This document shows, in pieces, positions 31,697 to 35,107 of a DNA stretch of 35,107 bases. The notes under the pieces were generated by a model, which saw only the letters and a list, made by a program, of their open reading frames with translations, did no database searches and was not told the DNA's origin. Every line of letters starts with the position of its first letter. Positions within the stretch are counted from its first letter, which is position 1. The position numbers were made by a program, and so were the translations under genes. The stretch is from Candidatus Cloacimonadota bacterium (lineage in GTDB: Bacteria; Cloacimonadota; Cloacimonadia; Cloacimonadales; Cloacimonadaceae): NCBI GenBank assembly GCA_029567705.1, contig JAKPXC010000030.1:1-35107 (forward strand). The letters are read 5' to 3'.

Positions 31697-32629
31697 ATGA
31701 AGAAATATGGCCTAACAGCTCTTCTGCTTTTTATCTGTCTGCTGATGGCAGGGCAGACGGTAGAATCCGTGCGTGCCACAGATTCCGGAAAGCGCTCATC
31801 CCGGATAGTGATACAAGTCTCCGAAAGCGTTCAACCGGTGGTAAGCAGTTCCGGGACTAATCTCTATCTCCGCTTTCCGGGAGCCAGGCTGGGCACCCAA
31901 ACACCTCAATACAGACGCATGAGCCACATCATCGATACGATCAGCCTCTACGAGGATCAATCCGGCTCTGGAGTCACCATCCGCACAATGGGCAGCTACC
32001 AGGTGAGTCATCATCAGGAAGGCTCCAGGTTTATAGTAGAGATTGTCAATCCGGAAATCCCCGAAACGGCACAGAACACATCCTCCGAAGACGATGTAAA
32101 CAGGCCGGTGAGAAGGCGTTCTCCCCGCACCGGAGCGGAACTTCCCGGTTCCATCCAGCCGGACAGCACCGCATCTGCAGACAGTCTGAAAGCCACCTGC
32201 CTCTCAACGGAGCAACCCCAGCCAGCAAAGCCTGCCTGGACAGAAAGCCTGCGGGAAGCTATCGTGGCCAATTGCCTCCTGCTCCGTGTCCTGCTGGGTC
32301 TGGCACTGCTGATTCTGATTTTCGCATGGTACCGCCATTTTGCCTCCCGGCGTCCTCCACGCCAGAAGACTCCCAAGCTCCCCAAGGAAAAGCCTCTCAA
32401 AGAGCCCAGGATCAAGCCCGTAAAACCCCAGAAAGCTATCAAAGAAAAGAAAAAGCTGGATCTGGGACTGGATGGTGCTACTTTGATAATGGATTCAGAA
32501 ACTAAAATCCGCATGGTGACCAAGCTCCTGGAAGAAGGCTGGAACAGCCGTCAAATCGCCAGGGAAATGAAGATCTCCCTCAAAGAGATCGATGAGATTG
32601 TGAAGCGTGCCCAGTTAACGGATAATTGA
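31697..32629 (+). CDS. Signal-peptide protein with AMIN-like domain, TM helix and cytoplasmic helix-turn-helix
   Basis: A 310-residue protein. The signal peptide is KKYGLTALLLFICLLMAGQ. An AMIN-like beta domain follows (about 30-115: 'RIVIQVSESVQPVVSSS', 'GSRFIVEIV'), as found in PilQ and amidases, which binds peptidoglycan. A disordered Pro/Ser spacer leads to a TM helix at about 195-213 (LLLRVLLGLALLILIFAW), then a very basic linker (PKLPKEKPLKEPRIKPVK). The C-terminus is a helix-turn-helix of sigma-r4/DUF6115 type (MVTKLLEEGWNSRQIAREMK). The arrangement would place AMIN outside and HTH inside. The start at 31697 is chosen for the signal peptide and GGAG five bases upstream; the track start adds 18 unsupported residues. 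It leads the operon. Confidence 0.68.
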   Translation: MKKYGLTALLLFICLLMAGQTVESVRATDSGKRSSRIVIQVSESVQPVVSSSGTNLYLRFPGARLGTQTPQYRRMSHIIDTISLYEDQSGSGVTIRTMGSYQVSHHQEGSRFIVEIVNPEIPETAQNTSSEDDVNRPVRRRSPRTGAELPGSIQPDSTASADSLKATCLSTEQPQPAKPAWTESLREAIVANCLLLRVLLGLALLILIFAWYRHFASRRPPRQKTPKLPKEKPLKEPRIKPVKPQKAIKEKKKLDLGLDGATLIMDSETKIRMVTKLLEEGWNSRQIAREMKISLKEIDEIVKRAQLTDN

Positions 32630-32630
32630 T

Positions 32631-34154
32631 TTGAGATACATAGACTTAAAACTCCTTGCTTTCCTCACTCTACTGACGGCTCTCAGCACCCTGAGCGCAG
32701 TGGCTTTATTGCCGGATTCCAGCTTCAATCCCAAGGTTCAAAGCCATGTCCCGCTCAACCTTCTGGAAGAAGAGCCTGAACCGTTTGACGCTATTCCTGA
32801 AGCAGATTCCACCCGTCTCACACCTCCCTTCCACAATTGGAACAGCTTCAAGGACTTGCTGGTGGAGGTCTTCCGTCTTCAACCAGCCAGAAAAAGCTTC
32901 CTGCGTTACAGCTACATCACCCCCAAGCTGCGTTACCACGGAGATTTTGGCCTCAGAGCCGGTTTGGATTACAATTCCAACCAAGACGACAACTTTCTCT
33001 TTATGTACAAAGGCTGGGACTACGCCGGCAAGTTGAACGACCGTTTATTCCTTGATTCCGCCTGGTGGAGCGGAGAGTTTTTCGGAGAGCAGGCCTTGGC
33101 AGCAGAAGACGAATTGGTCGATAGCTGGCATTCCATTCACGACGGCAGAATCTCGCTGGATAACGTTACCGGTGCGATCAGCTACCGGGATGAAGCGCTG
33201 AATCTCTCCGTGGGACGCTCCCGCTTTACGATTGGCAACAATATCTCCGGCAGCATTATACTCAGTGATGAAGTCAATGACTATGGCTATTTCCTGGCTG
33301 AAGGCAAGCTGGGAAGCTTCCGTTTCTCCCTGCTCAATGCCCGGTTGATGGCAGATTCTACTTACAGCGTCTATGCCGATCCGAGCCTGAACAGCAAAAA
33401 CTACCCGGATAAGTACCTTGCTCTGCATCAAGTCTCCTGGCAGATAGTACCCTCGCTGGAGTTCTATGCGGGAGAATCAATTGTCTACGGTAACCGGAAC
33501 TGGGATATCAACTACCTGCTGCCTCTGCATTTCTGGCGCGCCATCGAACACAATCTAAGCGATAGGGATAACGTCCTGATCTACGCCGGGGCCAACCTGC
33601 AGATCAATCCGGACTGGCTGTTGTATGGCCAACTGGCACTCGATGAATTCAGTTACGGCAAGATTCTCACCAATTGGTGGGGAAACAAGTATGCCATCAA
33701 ACTGGGTGGCAGCGGCAAGCTTCTGGAACTCCCCGGTGGCGATTCCCGCCTGGGACTGGAGCTCACTCTGGTGCGTCCCTGGACTTATACCCATTACTGG
33801 AATCACAATATGTATTCCACCGGGAGACGTCCCTTGGGCTATGCCAAAGGCTCGAATCTCATGGACGTCACGGCAGAGCTCTGTCTGCCGATACTACCTC
33901 ATCTGGAGCTGAACACTGCCCTATCCTACACTAAACAGGGCAGTTTTGGCAGTTCGTGGAACCAAAACTATATGGATGAATTTGCCGGCAATACGGAAGA
34001 CGCCACAGCAGAGTGGTTCCAGGGTGATATCGAAGAAGAGTGGAGCCTGGCATCCTCTCTGAAAGTAGATCTCCTTGCACATCACAGTTTACTGGCCGGG
34101 ATTCAGGTAGCGGATGATACCCGGTTCAACCTTTCCTGGCAGATAAGGTATTAG
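32631..34154 (+). CDS. Wzi-like outer-membrane beta-barrel protein
   Basis: A 507-residue outer-membrane protein. The signal peptide is about 1-23 (LLAFLTLLTALSTLSAVALL). The remainder shows alternating aromatic/hydrophobic beta strands such as 'LRAGLDYNSNQDDNFLFMYK' and 'LEFYAGESIVYGNRNWDINYL', ending in an aromatic residue (WQIRY), typical of barrel insertion signals. The pattern resembles the capsule-assembly Wzi family, in which an outer-membrane barrel holds surface polysaccharide. No other capsule genes are present, so substrate is uncertain. The start is a TTG one base after the previous stop; there is no ATG or GTG before the signal peptide, so coupled translation is likely. Confidence 0.72.
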   Translation: MRYIDLKLLAFLTLLTALSTLSAVALLPDSSFNPKVQSHVPLNLLEEEPEPFDAIPEADSTRLTPPFHNWNSFKDLLVEVFRLQPARKSFLRYSYITPKLRYHGDFGLRAGLDYNSNQDDNFLFMYKGWDYAGKLNDRLFLDSAWWSGEFFGEQALAAEDELVDSWHSIHDGRISLDNVTGAISYRDEALNLSVGRSRFTIGNNISGSIILSDEVNDYGYFLAEGKLGSFRFSLLNARLMADSTYSVYADPSLNSKNYPDKYLALHQVSWQIVPSLEFYAGESIVYGNRNWDINYLLPLHFWRAIEHNLSDRDNVLIYAGANLQINPDWLLYGQLALDEFSYGKILTNWWGNKYAIKLGGSGKLLELPGGDSRLGLELTLVRPWTYTHYWNHNMYSTGRRPLGYAKGSNLMDVTAELCLPILPHLELNTALSYTKQGSFGSSWNQNYMDEFAGNTEDATAEWFQGDIEEEWSLASSLKVDLLAHHSLLAGIQVADDTRFNLSWQIRY

Positions 34155-34157
34155 ATT

Positions 34158-34565
34158 ATGATAGACAGAATGGAATTCCCCAGACGCTATAAACTTAAAG
34201 ACAGCATGATAATCTTGGTGATGCTGGCGCTGCTCTTCGGAGTTTGGCTGAACAACAACACTCAAAAGAGAATTCTGCGCAAAGTGTTAATCTCCGAGAT
34301 AACTATCGTGGATTACAGCTCTCAACATGTTGAGATCAGTTACAAGGTGGAGAACAAGCTGCAGAAGGATCTGGAGCTGCGACTGCTGGCAAAAGTTTTT
34401 GACGCCAAAGGGGCAGAACTGGCCAGCGCTATGTATACGATGGAGATCGGAGCTTCACAGACCTTGCACTACAGCAAGATCTTCGACACTCTGAACCGGG
34501 CTCTGGCCGAGGGTGAAGCTCCCGCCAAGGCAGTGGTAAGTATTTACCCAAGGAAAGCAATATAG
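34158..34565 (+). CDS. Single-TM membrane-anchored small protein
   Basis: A 135-residue protein with a short basic N-terminus, a TM helix at about 17-33 (MIILVMLALLFGVWL), then an extracytoplasmic beta-sandwich-like domain ('ISYKVENKLQKDLELRLLAKVFDAKG'). The latter looks like an Ig-like/FxLYD-type accessory fold. No family is recognised with certainty. It begins three bases after the barrel gene stop and ends 12 bases before the lipocalin gene, so it is part of the operon. It may be a periplasmic partner of the barrel protein; that is inferred from position only. Confidence 0.65.
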   Translation: MIDRMEFPRRYKLKDSMIILVMLALLFGVWLNNNTQKRILRKVLISEITIVDYSSQHVEISYKVENKLQKDLELRLLAKVFDAKGAELASAMYTMEIGASQTLHYSKIFDTLNRALAEGEAPAKAVVSIYPRKAI

Positions 34566-34577
34566 AGAGGTAGTATC

Positions 34578-35099
34578 ATGCGTCTTTGCGCTATACTTGT
34601 TCTGATAATACTGGGTGCATGCTCGGCCACACCCAGCAATCTGAGAACCGTTGATTCGGTCGATCTGAACAGATACCTGGGCAAATGGTATCAATTTGCC
34701 TACATTCCCAGCAGTTTCCAACCCCTGGAAGGAGCCCTCAGCACTGCAGAATACAGTTTACTGCCAAACGGAAAGATCTCTGTGGTCAATACCACTTATG
34801 AAGATTGGACGGGCACCCAGGTCCGCAAGGTTGCCAAAGCCAAAGCTTGGGTGGTCGATCCCAGCAACTCCAAGCTCAAAGTGCGTTTCTTCTGGCCTTT
34901 CACCGGTAACTATTGGATCATAGACCTCGATCACGAGAACTACAGCTATGCCGTGGTGGGTGAACCCGGCCTGAAATATGTCTGGATCCTGAGCCGCAGC
35001 CCTCTGATCTCACCTGAACTCTTTGAACAGCTAAAAACAAGGCTGGTCTCACAGGGTTATGACCTATCCAAGCTGGTGGAAACCCATCCGCCCAGGTAG
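34578..35099 (+). CDS. blc: Blc-type lipocalin lipoprotein
   Basis: A 173-residue bacterial lipocalin. The lipobox is ILGAC (Cys15). The lipocalin signature is 'LNRYLGKWYQFA' (GxW motif), followed by a beta-barrel with 'EYSLLPNGKISVVN', 'KAWVVDPSNSKLKVRFFWPF' and the conserved 'YVWILSRSP', 'L...GYD' end typical of Blc. The family binds fatty acids or lysophospholipids at the outer membrane and is linked to membrane stress. GAGG lies eight bases before the ATG. It ends eight bases before the window end, so the operon could continue. Confidence 0.93.
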   Translation: MRLCAILVLIILGACSATPSNLRTVDSVDLNRYLGKWYQFAYIPSSFQPLEGALSTAEYSLLPNGKISVVNTTYEDWTGTQVRKVAKAKAWVVDPSNSKLKVRFFWPFTGNYWIIDLDHENYSYAVVGEPGLKYVWILSRSPLISPELFEQLKTRLVSQGYDLSKLVETHPPR

Positions 35100-35107
35100 C
35101 AACTGCG

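Overview
The window looks like a chromosomal segment of a Gram-negative, Cloacimonadota-like bacterium (Candidatus Cloacimonas / WWE1 type or a relative). This is an inference from three things: secreted proteins that end in a 'YPNP' C-terminal sorting module, zinc-ribbon/pseudokinase/FGE and PEGA proteins, and intergenic spaces full of short palindromic and tandem repeats. No rRNA or tRNA gene was found, so the phylum is not proven. Most of the window is of moderate GC (for example 35 of 60 bases at 16081-16140). One block, about 9.5-15.5 kb, is visibly AT-rich (19 of 60 at 13801-13860).

Layout. 0-3.1 kb (minus strand): a Sel1/TonB-C protein, an MscS channel and a two-PEGA protein, separated by repeat-rich DNA. 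3.5-8.8 kb (plus strand): a large secreted protein with a C-terminal sorting domain, a ferritin-like protein, an SLT lytic transglycosylase, a pilin-like protein and FolC. Good intrinsic terminators follow the ferritin-like and pilin-like genes. 8.8-9.7 kb: a repeat cluster with three REP-like copies and a large symmetric palindrome element. 9.7-15.2 kb: a tightly coupled two-gene AT-rich cassette, encoding a WD40-like propeller fused to an Hsp70/actin-fold ATPase and a RapA/SNF2-type helicase. An 18-bp direct repeat lies on either side. 15.6-22.3 kb (plus strand): an apparent three-gene operon of OvoA-like ovothiol synthase, a secreted cleaved-adhesin-like protein and an MrfA/YprA-type helicase carrying an inserted HNH domain.

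22.2-29.5 kb (minus strand): an M50-type membrane metalloprotease; IleS followed immediately by a zinc-ribbon/pseudokinase/FGE membrane protein that seems to start at a non-canonical AUC codon; and two small hypothetical proteins. 29.6-30.3 kb: a lipoprotein with its own promoter and terminator. 30.4-31.4 kb (minus strand): an M42 aminopeptidase. 31.6-35.1 kb (plus strand): an envelope operon of an AMIN-like/TM/HTH protein, a Wzi-like outer-membrane barrel, a TM-anchored small protein and a lipocalin lipoprotein.

The best candidate for an undescribed system is the two-gene cassette at 9696-15229. Its composition, 4-base start/stop overlap, enzyme types (remodelling ATPase plus dsDNA translocase) and repeat-bounded position all resemble a mobile anti-phage or genome-conflict module. 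Function is inferred; nothing in the sequence proves defence. Secondary points of interest are two intergenic elements of identical architecture but different sequence (each a near-loopless long perfect palindrome nested inside inverted REP-like hairpin doublets), the HNH insertion in the MrfA-type helicase, and the AUC start.
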